A DNA stretch of 64,000 bases from an uncultured Flavobacteriales bacterium (GTDB lineage Bacteria; Bacteroidota; Bacteroidia; Flavobacteriales_D; Crocinitomicaceae). Made by a program: the position numbers and the translations under genes. The number at the start of each line of letters is the position of its first letter. Position 1 is the stretch's first letter. The stretch lies in contig CAJXCU010000003.1 of assembly GCA_913051935.1 (NCBI GenBank), positions 1 through 64,000 of the forward strand, in the 5' to 3' direction. The notes below the pieces were generated by a model. That model saw only the letters and a list, made by a program, of their open reading frames with translations, searched no databases and was not told the DNA's origin. This document shows, piece by piece, positions 34,977 through 43,905 of this stretch.

Positions 34977-35675
34977 ATGAATAAATACCTTATTTACCTC
35001 TTCACAATCACTTCGTTTCTTACACCGAACATTTCAAATGCCCAGCAAACAAATGATCAAATCGGAGCTTGGTATATGTATTTCTACAATACTACTTTTA
35101 AGGAAAGTCCATGGGGCATTCAAGGAGATCTACAATATCGAAATTGGAATCTGGGCGGAGACCTCGAACAGCTGCTGATTCGCAGTGGAATTACCTACCA
35201 ACCTAAAAAGGCACAAATCAAATTCACGCTAGGTTATGGAAATATAACTACCGGTAAGATTGGATCAAGTAATGCCACATCAGGAGAACATCGTATTTAT
35301 CAGGAGGCATTATACCCCGTGAAATTCGGCAACCGAATCCACACCAATCATCGTTTTCGATATGAGCAACGCCTTGTTGAGGGACAAGATTTAAGAACAC
35401 GCTATCGTTACAATCTATTCATAAATGTTCCTTTGAACAAAAAGAACTTAGAGAAAAAGGCCATCTATCTTGCCCTTTACAATGAAATATTTATCAATGG
35501 TCAAAGAGAAATTAACGAAGGTAATTCCGTTGAAATATTTGACCGAAACAGGGCTTATGCGGCTATTGGATATGTCATCAAAAGTGGGCTTAACGTTCAG
35601 TTGGGTGTCATGAACCAAACTACAGATAATCAAGGAAAAAACCAGGTCCAAATTAGCTTGCATCATAGGTTTTAA
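34977..35675 (+). CDS. DUF2490 domain-containing outer-membrane protein
   Basis: The 232-residue product has a signal peptide ending near NISNAQ. The mature protein is rich in alternating aromatic and polar residues: GAWYMYFYNTTFKESPWGIQGDLQYRNWNLGGDLEQLLIRSGITY, HTNHRFRYEQRLVEG, YNLFINVPL and a C-terminal VQISLHHRF ending in Phe. This fits the DUF2490 family, which is predicted to form a small outer-membrane beta-barrel of unknown function. It lies 72 bases after the beta-mannosidase gene and may share its transcript. Confidence 0.85.
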   Translation: MNKYLIYLFTITSFLTPNISNAQQTNDQIGAWYMYFYNTTFKESPWGIQGDLQYRNWNLGGDLEQLLIRSGITYQPKKAQIKFTLGYGNITTGKIGSSNATSGEHRIYQEALYPVKFGNRIHTNHRFRYEQRLVEGQDLRTRYRYNLFINVPLNKKNLEKKAIYLALYNEIFINGQREINEGNSVEIFDRNRAYAAIGYVIKSGLNVQLGVMNQTTDNQGKNQVQISLHHRF

Positions 35676-35721
35676 AACATTACAAGAAGCTTAGGGCCAA
35701 AACAGTAATTTCAACTCAACC

Positions 35722-35753
35722 TTGGAGAAAAATAATATGAGTATTTACTTTTG
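35722..35753 (+). promoter_or_regulatory. Promoter of the secreted CCxC gene
   Basis: TTG (35722-35724) and TACTTTTG (35746-35753) are 21 bases apart, an ideal Bacteroidota promoter. Transcription would start near 35758, giving a leader of about 45 bases to ATG 35803. This rules against an upstream TTG start codon at 35722. Confidence 0.7.
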
Positions 35754-35802
35754 GAACAACTATTGCTTTAAACTAACTTTATTCATCTTTAAGACTCGAA
35801 AT

Positions 35803-37002
35803 ATGAAATCCCTCCTATTACTTTTAATACTTCTTTATTCGGCTTCGCAGGTCCAAGGTCAGAAAAATCCGATTTCGACTGACTATTCATGGAAATGGTT
35901 TGACATTTATTACGAAGGAGACAGCTTACTTAAGTCCGAACTGATTGCTTTTTATGAACGGTTATACAATGTTGAAAATGAAAAAAATATTGAAGAGCTA
36001 TTCTACCAGCAGGCAGATTTAGCAGATGAGCTATCTTATTCGATTGATTTGAGCCGCAGCTATAATGGTGGTTCAGAGGAGGACGAGTTAAGTGAAGTAG
36101 AGAAAGAAGAATATGCCTATTATATTTATCAAACCAACATGGAGGATGCCATCGTGTTTCTTAACGAGATTGGCATTCCAGGATTTGACTTTGGATGCGC
36201 CGCTGAGTGCACAGAATTCGATGTAACTGTTGATTATTCAATAATAATTGATGCTGCCAAAAAAACCACATCCACTTATGATGATATCGGTATCAATATC
36301 ATTACAGATGTATGGGGCATTCATCGAGATTATGTGCCTAGTTTTCAAAGTGTTGAATGCTGCTCTTGTCCTGGTTTTAATGCGTTAGGTTCGGGTGAGC
36401 AATACTCTCTTTTAATGCGTATAAAAAAATACCAAGACAAGACAAATCTATTTTCAGATGAATTGCAAATGATTAAAAATACGATGGCCAATTATATTGT
36501 TTGGAATGATGGGTTTAGAATGGAGCAAGAGGCTGTTTGCCAAGAATTCGAGCTTATACGGCCATTGATTGACTTTTCTCAGGAAGCAATGGTGGAGCTA
36601 TATAAAAACGAACATTTTTATAAATATAAACTAAACTACACCATTTTGGATGGGCAGTTTTTCGTGAATAAAGAACGAATTCCTCCTGGATGTATCGCCC
36701 AACTAAAAACAGATTTAAATGGCGATAACTCCCAAGCCTCAATCTACTTAGAAAGAAATAGCCTGAGAGGTTGTATGGATGCAAATATTGCATTTCCGGG
36801 AGGTAACGAAGAAAAAGTAAGTTACATCATAGATGATCACCTAGTTGAGGATTCTTATTTACTCACAGTTACTGAGTTACTAGATGGAAGTATGGGATCA
36901 AGTCAAAGTCGCATTATTGTACAATTTGTTAATAAGAGTTATACCTTAAAGGACGGCAGTAAAATCAATGTTTTAAGTCTAGATAAAATTGGTGAATGGT
37001 AG
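35803..37002 (+). CDS. Secreted protein of unrecognised family with CCxC and ALGSG motifs (long form)
   Basis: I do not recognise this family. The 399-residue product has a signal peptide (MKSLLLLLILLYSASQVQGQ). Residues about 50-260 are clearly homologous to the protein at 42149-43000: both have IIxDxWG, then CCSC here (186-189), ALGSG (194-198), NLFSDELQMIKN and EFELIRPLI. A further pair, Cys 132 and Cys 136, is found only here, as is a C-terminal extension of about 140 residues (ILDGQFFVNKERIPPGC ... NKSYTLKDGSKINVL) that looks beta-rich. The CCxC could hold a metal or disulfides. Its stop overlaps the Crp/Fnr gene by 7 bases. Confidence 0.8.
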   Translation: MKSLLLLLILLYSASQVQGQKNPISTDYSWKWFDIYYEGDSLLKSELIAFYERLYNVENEKNIEELFYQQADLADELSYSIDLSRSYNGGSEEDELSEVEKEEYAYYIYQTNMEDAIVFLNEIGIPGFDFGCAAECTEFDVTVDYSIIIDAAKKTTSTYDDIGINIITDVWGIHRDYVPSFQSVECCSCPGFNALGSGEQYSLLMRIKKYQDKTNLFSDELQMIKNTMANYIVWNDGFRMEQEAVCQEFELIRPLIDFSQEAMVELYKNEHFYKYKLNYTILDGQFFVNKERIPPGCIAQLKTDLNGDNSQASIYLERNSLRGCMDANIAFPGGNEEKVSYIIDDHLVEDSYLLTVTELLDGSMGSSQSRIIVQFVNKSYTLKDGSKINVLSLDKIGEW

Positions 37003-37586
37003 ACATTGACAAACTTCGACATATTTATAAGTTTAGCAAAGAACTTAGCCTTGAAGATGCTAGTGTACTCATTAAATCAGCGAGATCAAAGAGTTTCAAA
37101 AAGAAAGAACTCATTATTGATGAAGGCGCTCTAAAAACGGATGTTTACTTTCTCCGAAGTGGGCTTGTAAGAACCTATTGTATCAATGAAAAAGGCGATG
37201 AGATTACTTTCGGGCTTATCTCAGAGAACCAGATTCTTGCCAATATTGATGTCATTTTATTCGATCAACCTTCTCGATTTTATTATGAGTGTATAGAGGA
37301 TACCAAAACCTTTTCTATTGATTTCAATACAGTTCAAAACATCATTGAAAGCAATCCAAAATTAGAACGAAATAGAAAGTTTTTTGCGAGGAATGCGATG
37401 AAGAGGATGCTACAACGAATAGAAACCTTTGTATTAATGAATGCTGAGGAAAGATACAAGGACTTTATTAAAAAAAATCCAACACTAAGTAATAGGGTGC
37501 CCGATAAATATTTAGCAAACGTGCTCGGCATTACTCCTGTATCCTTAAGCCGAATAAGGGCGCGGATTGTGCATAAGAAAAAATAA
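36996..37586 (+). CDS. Crp/Fnr family transcriptional regulator
   Basis: The 196-residue protein has a cyclic-nucleotide-binding-type beta-barrel (LIIDEGALKTDVYFLRSGLVRTYCINEKGDEITFGLISENQI) and a C-terminal winged helix (NRVPDKYLANVLGITPVSLSRIRARI). It should bind DNA as a dimer. The usual cAMP-binding Arg/Ser pair is not evident, and no Cys cluster for iron-sulfur is seen, so the signal is unknown. It overlaps the CCxC gene by 7 bases, so both are made together; it may control that gene or the nearby reductase. Confidence 0.9.
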   Translation: MVDIDKLRHIYKFSKELSLEDASVLIKSARSKSFKKKELIIDEGALKTDVYFLRSGLVRTYCINEKGDEITFGLISENQILANIDVILFDQPSRFYYECIEDTKTFSIDFNTVQNIIESNPKLERNRKFFARNAMKRMLQRIETFVLMNAEERYKDFIKKNPTLSNRVPDKYLANVLGITPVSLSRIRARIVHKKK

Positions 37587-37702
37587 ATTCATCTGCATTG
37601 CTGTATGGCTATAAACCGAAATACGTTGACATAGATTAAAGGTGAAAATCACATTTTTCTTTTAATTTGGTGTAATATTTCCGAAAAACTCTAAAAAATA
37701 TA

Positions 37703-38446
37703 ATGAACCGACTATTTGCTATCTCGTTGTTATTAAACTCGTTTCTAATTCATGCCCAAGACCCTTGGGGTTGTACGCATCATGATCTATTAGAAAGTCA
37801 GAAGGTATATAATTGGAGGTTTAATGGAGCTAAAATGCTATCCAAACCTCTTGTTTCATCTCCTGCAATTAAAATCATTCCTGAAGGTGAAACAGTAACC
37901 GTTTTAGAGTCATTAAATGCTTATGCAGAACATTATACTTGCATTGAGGATACCTTATTACGAGATCCGCTCATTGTTATCGAAAGTCCTTTTATTAAGG
38001 TTAAATATCTTGAAGATACTGGTTACGTATTAGAACATTACTTTAATCGGTCGAAACCACTTGATCTTAACAAGCTCATTAATTCAGGCAATTTACTTCA
38101 TAATAGCAAACTGGTTTGGCCTGGAGATTATTCTTCGGGAGAGGCTTCAGTGGGTGTATATGATAATGGCGTGATACGTAAAACATATTTTGGTGGAAAA
38201 GTATCTCGAGAAGAATCATTTCTAATCCCTCAGGTTACGAGTAAAACTCATTTTTATTTAATCGCACTTCAGTTACTGGCTAAATACGGGAGTAATGAAA
38301 ACGAAGGGGTACACTTCGAAACGGATGGGAGTTATTTTTCTTGGATACTATCTGATCCTTCTGGAGAAAACCCTGGAGATGAATCTATTCATATTTCAAT
38401 GTCACCATTTGGAATGGTTTATTCACATGAAGAAACAGGTTGCTAA
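37703..38446 (+). CDS. Secreted protein of unknown function
   Basis: I do not recognise this gene. The 247-residue product has a signal peptide (MNRLFAISLLLNSFLIHAQ). The mature part includes PAIKIIPEGETVTVLESLN and PFIKVKYLEDTGYVLEHYF, a spacing that could fit a divergent SH3-like domain. A later part has VGVYDNGVIRKTYFGGKVSREESFLIPQV and GSYFSWILSDPSGENPGDESIHISMSPFGMVY, which look beta-stranded. Six Cys or so could form disulfides. There is no T9SS tail, lipobox or membrane helix, so it is probably periplasmic. It converges on nrdA. Confidence 0.72.
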   Translation: MNRLFAISLLLNSFLIHAQDPWGCTHHDLLESQKVYNWRFNGAKMLSKPLVSSPAIKIIPEGETVTVLESLNAYAEHYTCIEDTLLRDPLIVIESPFIKVKYLEDTGYVLEHYFNRSKPLDLNKLINSGNLLHNSKLVWPGDYSSGEASVGVYDNGVIRKTYFGGKVSREESFLIPQVTSKTHFYLIALQLLAKYGSNENEGVHFETDGSYFSWILSDPSGENPGDESIHISMSPFGMVYSHEETGC

Positions 38447-38495
38447 GATCAATGTATTCATAAACCAAAAGCGCTACTCTATTTAACACTTGGGT

Positions 38496-38524
38496 AAAAA
38501 AAATGGCCGCCCAGTAGGACAGCC
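38496..38524 (-). terminator. Rho-independent terminator of the nrdBA operon
   Basis: On the minus strand GGCTGTCC pairs with GGGCGGCC around loop TACT (eight pairs, two of them G-T). The stem is followed by A and then eight T. It is 31 bases after the nrdA stop, in a GC-rich patch. Confidence 0.82.
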
Positions 38525-38554
38525 AGATTCTATTTCTTCTAGGCGTTTCTTTTG

Positions 38555-40345
38555 CTATGCTTCGCAAGAGACACAATCCTTTTTCTGCTTGAATTTCTGC
38601 GCAGCATTCATACTATGTTGATAGTAAAGAGACTTTAAGCCCATTTTCCATGCCGTAATATATAGTTTATTGATATCCTTTATAGGCATATCGGGATGAA
38701 CAATGATGTTTAGCGATTGTCCTTGGTCTACATATTCTTGTCTGTTTCCAGCCTGATACACGATGTCCATTTGATCGATTTCAGAATAAGTTTTAAAGAC
38801 ATCCTTCTCTTCATCGGTTAAGAAGTCTAAATGCTGAACAGAGCCATCCCTATTTCGGATCGAGTGCCATACATCGGTTGTATTCTTTCCTTTTTCTTCA
38901 AGTAACTCCATTAGGAATGGATTCTTGATGGTGGTTTTAATCTTCGCAATGTCTTTCACATAAATATTAGACCATATTGGTTCGATTCCTTGCGAAACTT
39001 GACCAAGAATGAACGCCGATGATGTAGTGGGTGCAATCGCATTCAATGTAGCATTGCGCCTTCCGTAACCTTTCATAACTTTTGGCTCCCCAAATCTATC
39101 TGCTAATTCCTCAGAGGCCTTGTAAGATTTCTCTTTAATTAGCTTGAAAATTTCTGTATTCAAATCATAAGAACCTTGGCTATTGAAAGCCAAATTCTTA
39201 GATTGAAGCAGAGAATGCCAACCTAGGACCCCAAGCCCTAAGGCTCTATTTTCTTTGGCGAAATTGTATGCACGCTCCATGAACAAGAAAGTTTGACGGT
39301 CTTCACGATCATCGGAGTCACGATAAACATCTAGCTTATCTAGAAACTCTGTAATGACCGCATCGAGGAAATGAACCATGGTTTCAACAGCATCCGTATC
39401 CTTCCACTTGTCATAATGCAAAACGTTAAGTGACGATAGTACACAAACAAAAGACCAATTTTCATTTGAAGGCAGCATAATTTCGGTACATAAATTACTG
39501 GCCAATATTTTTAGGTCTTTCTCTTTATATACCTCGGGAGCGCCGTTGTTTGCCTTATCATTGAAAAATATGTATGGGTATCCAATCTCTCCACGTCGCT
39601 GAATGACTTTTGCCCAGATTGCTCTTTTCTTAGGATCACCAGCTATCATTTCTTCCATCCATGCATCTGAAACTGTTACACCATGCGTAAGTTCTTGTAT
39701 AGGATTACCTTCTGTTCCAATATCTAAAAACTCATGTATATCATTGTGCTCTACTGGAAGATAGGGTGAGAAACGTCCGCGTCTAACTGAACCCTGACTC
39801 ACAACATCAACCATTGTTTCAAACAACTGCATGATATGAACGGCTCCAGAAGCCTTTCCGTTATTTTTAACCGGAGCACCTCTGTGACGAATATTACCAA
39901 AGAAGCCAGAGGTCCCGCCTCCTAACTTGGACATCATACCAACTTCCGATTGGGTGTACAGTATATTCCCCATATCATCAGAAACGTTTGAACCAAAACA
40001 GCTGATTGGCAGACCACGCTCCTTACCGAAATTCGACCACACTGGGGAAGCCAAAGAGAAAAAACCTTCAGACATGTAATGATAGAACTTATTGGCATAT
40101 CCTTCAATACCAAGAATGTTTTCTGCCCGCTCTGCTATTTCTCTAATGCGCTGTTCCGGTGATACACCTGGAACCAAGTACCCTGCTTCTAGGAATTTTC
40201 GACTATGGTCTGTTAACCATGCAAATGACTCTTTCTTATTTTGAGCATCTAAGGTCTCACGTCTTGCTTTTAATAGAACCTCTGCATCAAGATCTTTCTG
40301 TCCTTTCTGCATTTTATCTTCTGTATTTTGTATTTTTTTTTCCAT
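38555..40345 (-). CDS. nrdA: Class I ribonucleotide reductase large subunit NrdA, without ATP-cone
   Basis: NrdA reduces ribonucleoside diphosphates to deoxy forms. The 596-residue product keeps all key residues: Cys 116 (LPISCFGSN), the Asn-x-Cys-x-Glu set at 284-288 (NLCTEI, Cys 286 as radical site), Cys 301 (FVCVLSS) and the C-terminal CVSC (591-594) for re-reduction. Specificity-loop region KLGGGTSGFFGNIR is present. The N-terminus lacks the usual activity-regulating ATP-cone; the length is shorter than the E. coli enzyme for this reason. That module is on NrdB instead. It starts one base after nrdB and ends before a hairpin terminator. Confidence 0.95.
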   Translation of the reverse strand: MEKKIQNTEDKMQKGQKDLDAEVLLKARRETLDAQNKKESFAWLTDHSRKFLEAGYLVPGVSPEQRIREIAERAENILGIEGYANKFYHYMSEGFFSLASPVWSNFGKERGLPISCFGSNVSDDMGNILYTQSEVGMMSKLGGGTSGFFGNIRHRGAPVKNNGKASGAVHIMQLFETMVDVVSQGSVRRGRFSPYLPVEHNDIHEFLDIGTEGNPIQELTHGVTVSDAWMEEMIAGDPKKRAIWAKVIQRRGEIGYPYIFFNDKANNGAPEVYKEKDLKILASNLCTEIMLPSNENWSFVCVLSSLNVLHYDKWKDTDAVETMVHFLDAVITEFLDKLDVYRDSDDREDRQTFLFMERAYNFAKENRALGLGVLGWHSLLQSKNLAFNSQGSYDLNTEIFKLIKEKSYKASEELADRFGEPKVMKGYGRRNATLNAIAPTTSSAFILGQVSQGIEPIWSNIYVKDIAKIKTTIKNPFLMELLEEKGKNTTDVWHSIRNRDGSVQHLDFLTDEEKDVFKTYSEIDQMDIVYQAGNRQEYVDQGQSLNIIVHPDMPIKDINKLYITAWKMGLKSLYYQHSMNAAQKFKQKKDCVSCEA

Positions 40346-40346
40346 A

Positions 40347-41618
40347 TTAAAAAAGGTCGTCTGCGGTTATACTTTGAGTTCTTTTACTGTAATTGATTGA
40401 TCTTTTGACAAAAAAGTCACCATGCTTGGTTCCAATAATCTCATCATTAAACCACTCCGTATCCTTTAATATTTCTTCATCAGTTTCAAAAACTTTTTCT
40501 ACCCCTATGCTCTCCAAAGAACGATTGAACCGGTCTTTAATGAACTCATTGATTTGAGTTTTCGGTAAAAATTCCAATTCACCTTGCTCGAAAATCCAGT
40601 CAATAATTCCGCTCTCAGCTTTAAACGCTTTTCGACACATATCTTGAATACGCTCTTCATAATCCGTATCAAACCAATCTGGATTTTCTGATTTGATAAT
40701 TTTAATCAAGTCAATACCAAAATCGCCATGGATTTGCTCTTCTTTTGATGTGGCCTCGACTACATTTGAAACTCCTTTCAACATATTTCGATGTTTGTTA
40801 AAAGCCATGATGATCAAGAACTGCGAAAACAATGAAACATGCTCGATAAACAAAGAGAACAATAAAACCGACTCGGAATACTCTCGGGCATCTTCACTTT
40901 TGGAGGCAGCAAGGGCGGTTTCTAAATATTGAACCCTTCTCATAATGACAGGTTTCTTTTTGAGTGTTTGAAACTCTTTGTTCAAACCAAGTATTTCTAA
41001 AAGGTGAGAATACGCATCGGCGTGGCGCACTTCACTTTCACCGAAGGTTGCTCCGACAGAACCAACTTCTGGTTTTGGAATCTTTTGGTAGATATCACCC
41101 CAAAAACTTTTGACTGCCACCTCAATCTGTGAGATAGCGAGCATCGTGTTCTTGATTGCACTTCGTTCCTTTTCAGTTAATTTGGTTTTAAAATCTTGAA
41201 TATCACTAGTGAAGTTGAATTCAGAGTGAATCCAATATGAATGACGAATTGCAGACACATATTCATAAAGATCTGGATACTCGTACGGCTTTAAGTTTAT
41301 TCTCTTTTCAAAGAGATTTGGTTTACGTTTCTGTGCTTGTTCATTACGATATAAAATGTAACATTTAGCAACATCCAAAAACTGACTCTGCATCAACCTT
41401 TGCTCGACAACATCTTGTATTTCTTCAATACTCGGGATGTAATTTACAATTCTACCATTTCGTTCAGAAAGAACATCAAACACTTCTAATGATATATTGG
41501 TTGCATCCTCCCTGGTTCCGTTACTGGAGGACTGCATTGCATTGTATACAGCTTCAGTAATCTTATTTAAATCAAATATTTCTTTTGTGTAATCTCTTTT
41601 ACGTACTTCTTTAAACAT
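40347..41618 (-). CDS. nrdB: Class I ribonucleotide reductase small subunit NrdB with N-terminal ATP-cone
   Basis: The 423-residue radical-generating subunit starts with an ATP-cone (about 5-95: VRKRDYTKEIFDLNKITEAVYNAM ... RLMQSQFLDVAKCYILYRNEQ), a module that normally sits on NrdA. The ferritin-like domain follows, with metal ligands in SQIEVAV, in GESEVRHADAY (Glu 196, His 199) and in SKEEQIH. Tyr 203 is at the place of the radical Tyr of E. coli. This layout matches the NrdBi / class Id type known from Leeuwenhoekiella blandensis, which uses a manganese pair and is switched off by dATP through the small subunit. A good ribosome site (AAGGAGAG) precedes the ATG. The metal is inferred. Confidence 0.95.
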   Translation of the reverse strand: MFKEVRKRDYTKEIFDLNKITEAVYNAMQSSSNGTREDATNISLEVFDVLSERNGRIVNYIPSIEEIQDVVEQRLMQSQFLDVAKCYILYRNEQAQKRKPNLFEKRINLKPYEYPDLYEYVSAIRHSYWIHSEFNFTSDIQDFKTKLTEKERSAIKNTMLAISQIEVAVKSFWGDIYQKIPKPEVGSVGATFGESEVRHADAYSHLLEILGLNKEFQTLKKKPVIMRRVQYLETALAASKSEDAREYSESVLLFSLFIEHVSLFSQFLIIMAFNKHRNMLKGVSNVVEATSKEEQIHGDFGIDLIKIIKSENPDWFDTDYEERIQDMCRKAFKAESGIIDWIFEQGELEFLPKTQINEFIKDRFNRSLESIGVEKVFETDEEILKDTEWFNDEIIGTKHGDFFVKRSINYSKRTQSITADDLF

Positions 41619-42148
41619 ATCTCTCCTTAACTTATTTAACTCTTCAAATATTATTTCACGACAAACGTGTTAACGAATCTACTTCTAATTTTATGCTGTT
41701 TGAAAAAAAGATTTAAGTTGTTTTAAACATCAAAAGTTGATAACTTAATAACCACTATCAGAATCAATGAGATACGCTTGAAAACCTAATTTTTTACATA
41801 AGATAAATACTATTTATTACCAGATTTCTAATTTCTTTGGTATAAATTTTGTTAAGAGAAGTCACTGATGAATTAAACAAAACTCATTTATTTTGTTAAA
41901 CCCCTGTCTTTACAGGATATTATTCAAAATCAATCACTTGTTTAAATAGATTATCTGAATAGGGTAATTGAAAATAATAGAAACACATCGAAGCGAATCT
42001 TCATGCAAATTAGGTCGATTGCAAGTGCTCACATTTTCTACATACTAAAAACGAGATAAATCTTATAAAAAAACCGTAAATTTCCTTTGTACTAATAGTG
42101 TTTAAATCTGCAAATGCATCAATTACAATGCGCAATAAAAATTAAATT
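41619..42148. other. 530-bp intergenic region between nrdB and the short CCxC gene
   Basis: This divergent gap should hold both promoters, but I find no exact TAnnTTTG box with a TTG partner on either strand and no clear NrdR-box pair. A small hairpin (CCTGT-CTTT-ACAGG, 41903-41916) and a 4-bp inverted repeat (CACG-ACAAA-CGTG, near 41658) are visible. The DNA is very AT-rich. No open frame of useful length is present. Confidence 0.5.
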
Positions 42149-43000
42149 ATGAAATCAATCATCACACTTTTGTTCATAATCCTTTCAGTTAGCTCACATA
42201 CACAAATCAATACAAACGAGAACACCGAACCTGAAAAGATTTTAAATATGTATTACCCCGGTAACAAAACCCTACACAATAGGGTGATTAATTTTTATGA
42301 TTCTCTAATGAGTTGTGCCGACACCTCCACTGTGGATTGGCTATTCAAAGAACAAGGAGAGTTGAGTATGCTTTTGAGTGAAGGCTTTGAAATAAATGAA
42401 AAAGAAGGTTCGCAGAATTTTAACAATGCCATCGATGAAGCCTACACCGAACTTAGCAATACCATGAAAGGTTTTGAATTTCATATGAATACACATTCAG
42501 ATGCAGAAATTGACGGTCAATATGAAAACAACAGTCAAAATCTTTTGGATGTATTTCCAAATATGCAGACGATTCTTGACCACGCACACAATTGTTCTTG
42601 GCGGGTAATGCCAATCCTTGAAAGTGGATTCGGGATTATTTTTGATGCATGGGGAACCGTGAAGCACGATTATACGAGATACTGCTATGACATTTGCTGC
42701 GATTGCGCTCGAGAGAGTGCTCTAGGCTCAGGTCTGCATAGCAAACTTCTTACATCCATCGCAATATTTAAGGCCTATTCAAACTTATTCTCAGAAGCAC
42801 TTGAAGAAATAAAAAATGGTCTCAAATACGACGTACTCTACACCCGCGCGTTCAGTAGCCCAAAAAATGCAATACTCGTAGAATTTGAAATCATCGGACC
42901 TCTATTAGGACTTAACGAGGAAGAGCTACTTATTTATGAACAAAAAAGAATCTACCTCGAGGAAACCTCTGAGACCGCGCTTCATAACTACGGTCGTTAA
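42149..43000 (+). CDS. Secreted protein of unrecognised family with CCxC and ALGSG motifs (short form)
   Basis: I do not recognise this family. The 283-residue product has a signal peptide (MKSIITLLFIILSVSSHTQ). It is a shorter paralogue of the 35803-37002 product: shared points are a Leu-Phe pair near residue 65, GFGIIFDAWGTVKHDY, CCDC at 183-186 (preceded by Cys 179), ALGSG at 191-195, YSNLFSEALEEIKNGL and EFEIIGPLLGL. It ends soon after, with no extra C-terminal part. The helical pattern suggests a small helical bundle with the Cys cluster in a loop. Its end overlaps the ubiA gene of the opposite strand by 4 bases. Confidence 0.78.
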   Translation: MKSIITLLFIILSVSSHTQINTNENTEPEKILNMYYPGNKTLHNRVINFYDSLMSCADTSTVDWLFKEQGELSMLLSEGFEINEKEGSQNFNNAIDEAYTELSNTMKGFEFHMNTHSDAEIDGQYENNSQNLLDVFPNMQTILDHAHNCSWRVMPILESGFGIIFDAWGTVKHDYTRYCYDICCDCARESALGSGLHSKLLTSIAIFKAYSNLFSEALEEIKNGLKYDVLYTRAFSSPKNAILVEFEIIGPLLGLNEEELLIYEQKRIYLEETSETALHNYGR

Positions 43001-43905
43001 TACCAAAAAATAGATCCAATCGCCAAAACAATAAGCGCCTTGTATATCTTATTGATTCGGTCAAATTGAGTTGGTGTTTTTGAGGCTCTTAAAATAAAAG
43101 TGGATATAAATATTGTTGCGAAACTAGCTCCAAAATAATAAGAGATATCTTGTGCCAAAATTTTGGGAAACAATACAATAATCATAATCATTGAAGCGAT
43201 CATAAAAGAAAGTATAATATACTTGCAGTTGCGAATCCCGAAAATGATGGGAATGCTTTTTTCGCCTACGATTAAATCTCCTTTCAAAGAAACCATTCTT
43301 TTAACCACCTCTCGTGTCACCGTTAAAGCAAAAATGTATCCAACGAATAAACCTATCGTGAGATTTGTGGTCATATAGTAAATACTAATACTGACAAAGG
43401 GAGAAACCGTAAGTAAAGTGGCGCCAAGCTCACCTGTCAAGGGTTTTTTACGAAGCTTATGTGAATAAAACCAGAGTCCGAAGGAAAAAACAACATTGAA
43501 AATAAAGACCTTCCAGCCTGAAAAAGAAGACAAGCCCAATCCCAATAACAAAAGAAAGACATAGCTATTAAAACAAAAGGATTTACTAACTACCCTACCA
43601 AAGATGGTTTGCTCCGGATGGTTAATCATGTCTTTTTCAAAGTCATAAAACCCGTTAATAATATACCCAGCCATAATCAAACAAGATATACCTAAAACAT
43701 TCATATGCAAGTAAATATCTTTTAATATATAAATATTTGATACACCTGAATTAAGCATGTAAATTGCACTCAAATAAAGTGCACATGTGAGCACGAAAAC
43801 ATTGTACCAACGGACCAATGAAAGCATGGCTAGTGCTTTGACTACAAAACGTTCTCTTTTAGAACTAAAAGAGGGCTTTTCTGTATTAAAATCTGTGGAT
43901 GACAT
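42997..43905 (-). CDS. ubiA: UbiA family prenyltransferase (geranylgeranylglycerol-phosphate geranylgeranyltransferase-like)
   Basis: The 302-residue inner-membrane enzyme has about eight helices and both Asp-rich motifs of the UbiA family: NGFYDFEKDMINHP (N-x3-D-x3-D) and LKGDLIVGEKSIPIIFG. It transfers a prenyl chain from its diphosphate to an acceptor. In Bacteroidota the gene at the end of the mevalonate cluster is commonly annotated as geranylgeranylglycerol-phosphate geranylgeranyltransferase; the acceptor here is not known, and quinone or ether-lipid substrates are both possible. It overlaps the mevalonate kinase gene by 20 bases and is the last gene of the operon. Confidence 0.87.
   Translation of the reverse strand: MSSTDFNTEKPSFSSKRERFVVKALAMLSLVRWYNVFVLTCALYLSAIYMLNSGVSNIYILKDIYLHMNVLGISCLIMAGYIINGFYDFEKDMINHPEQTIFGRVVSKSFCFNSYVFLLLLGLGLSSFSGWKVFIFNVVFSFGLWFYSHKLRKKPLTGELGATLLTVSPFVSISIYYMTTNLTIGLFVGYIFALTVTREVVKRMVSLKGDLIVGEKSIPIIFGIRNCKYIILSFMIASMIMIIVLFPKILAQDISYYFGASFATIFISTFILRASKTPTQFDRINKIYKALIVLAIGSIFWY

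Noticed and set aside
35722-35802. TTG start at 35722 giving 27 extra residues to the CCxC protein
   Set aside because: That TTG is the -33 box of an ideal promoter, and the signal peptide begins at ATG 35803.
41619-42148. NrdR boxes upstream of nrdB
   Set aside because: No pair of sites like ACACWATATATWGTGT is visible in the region.
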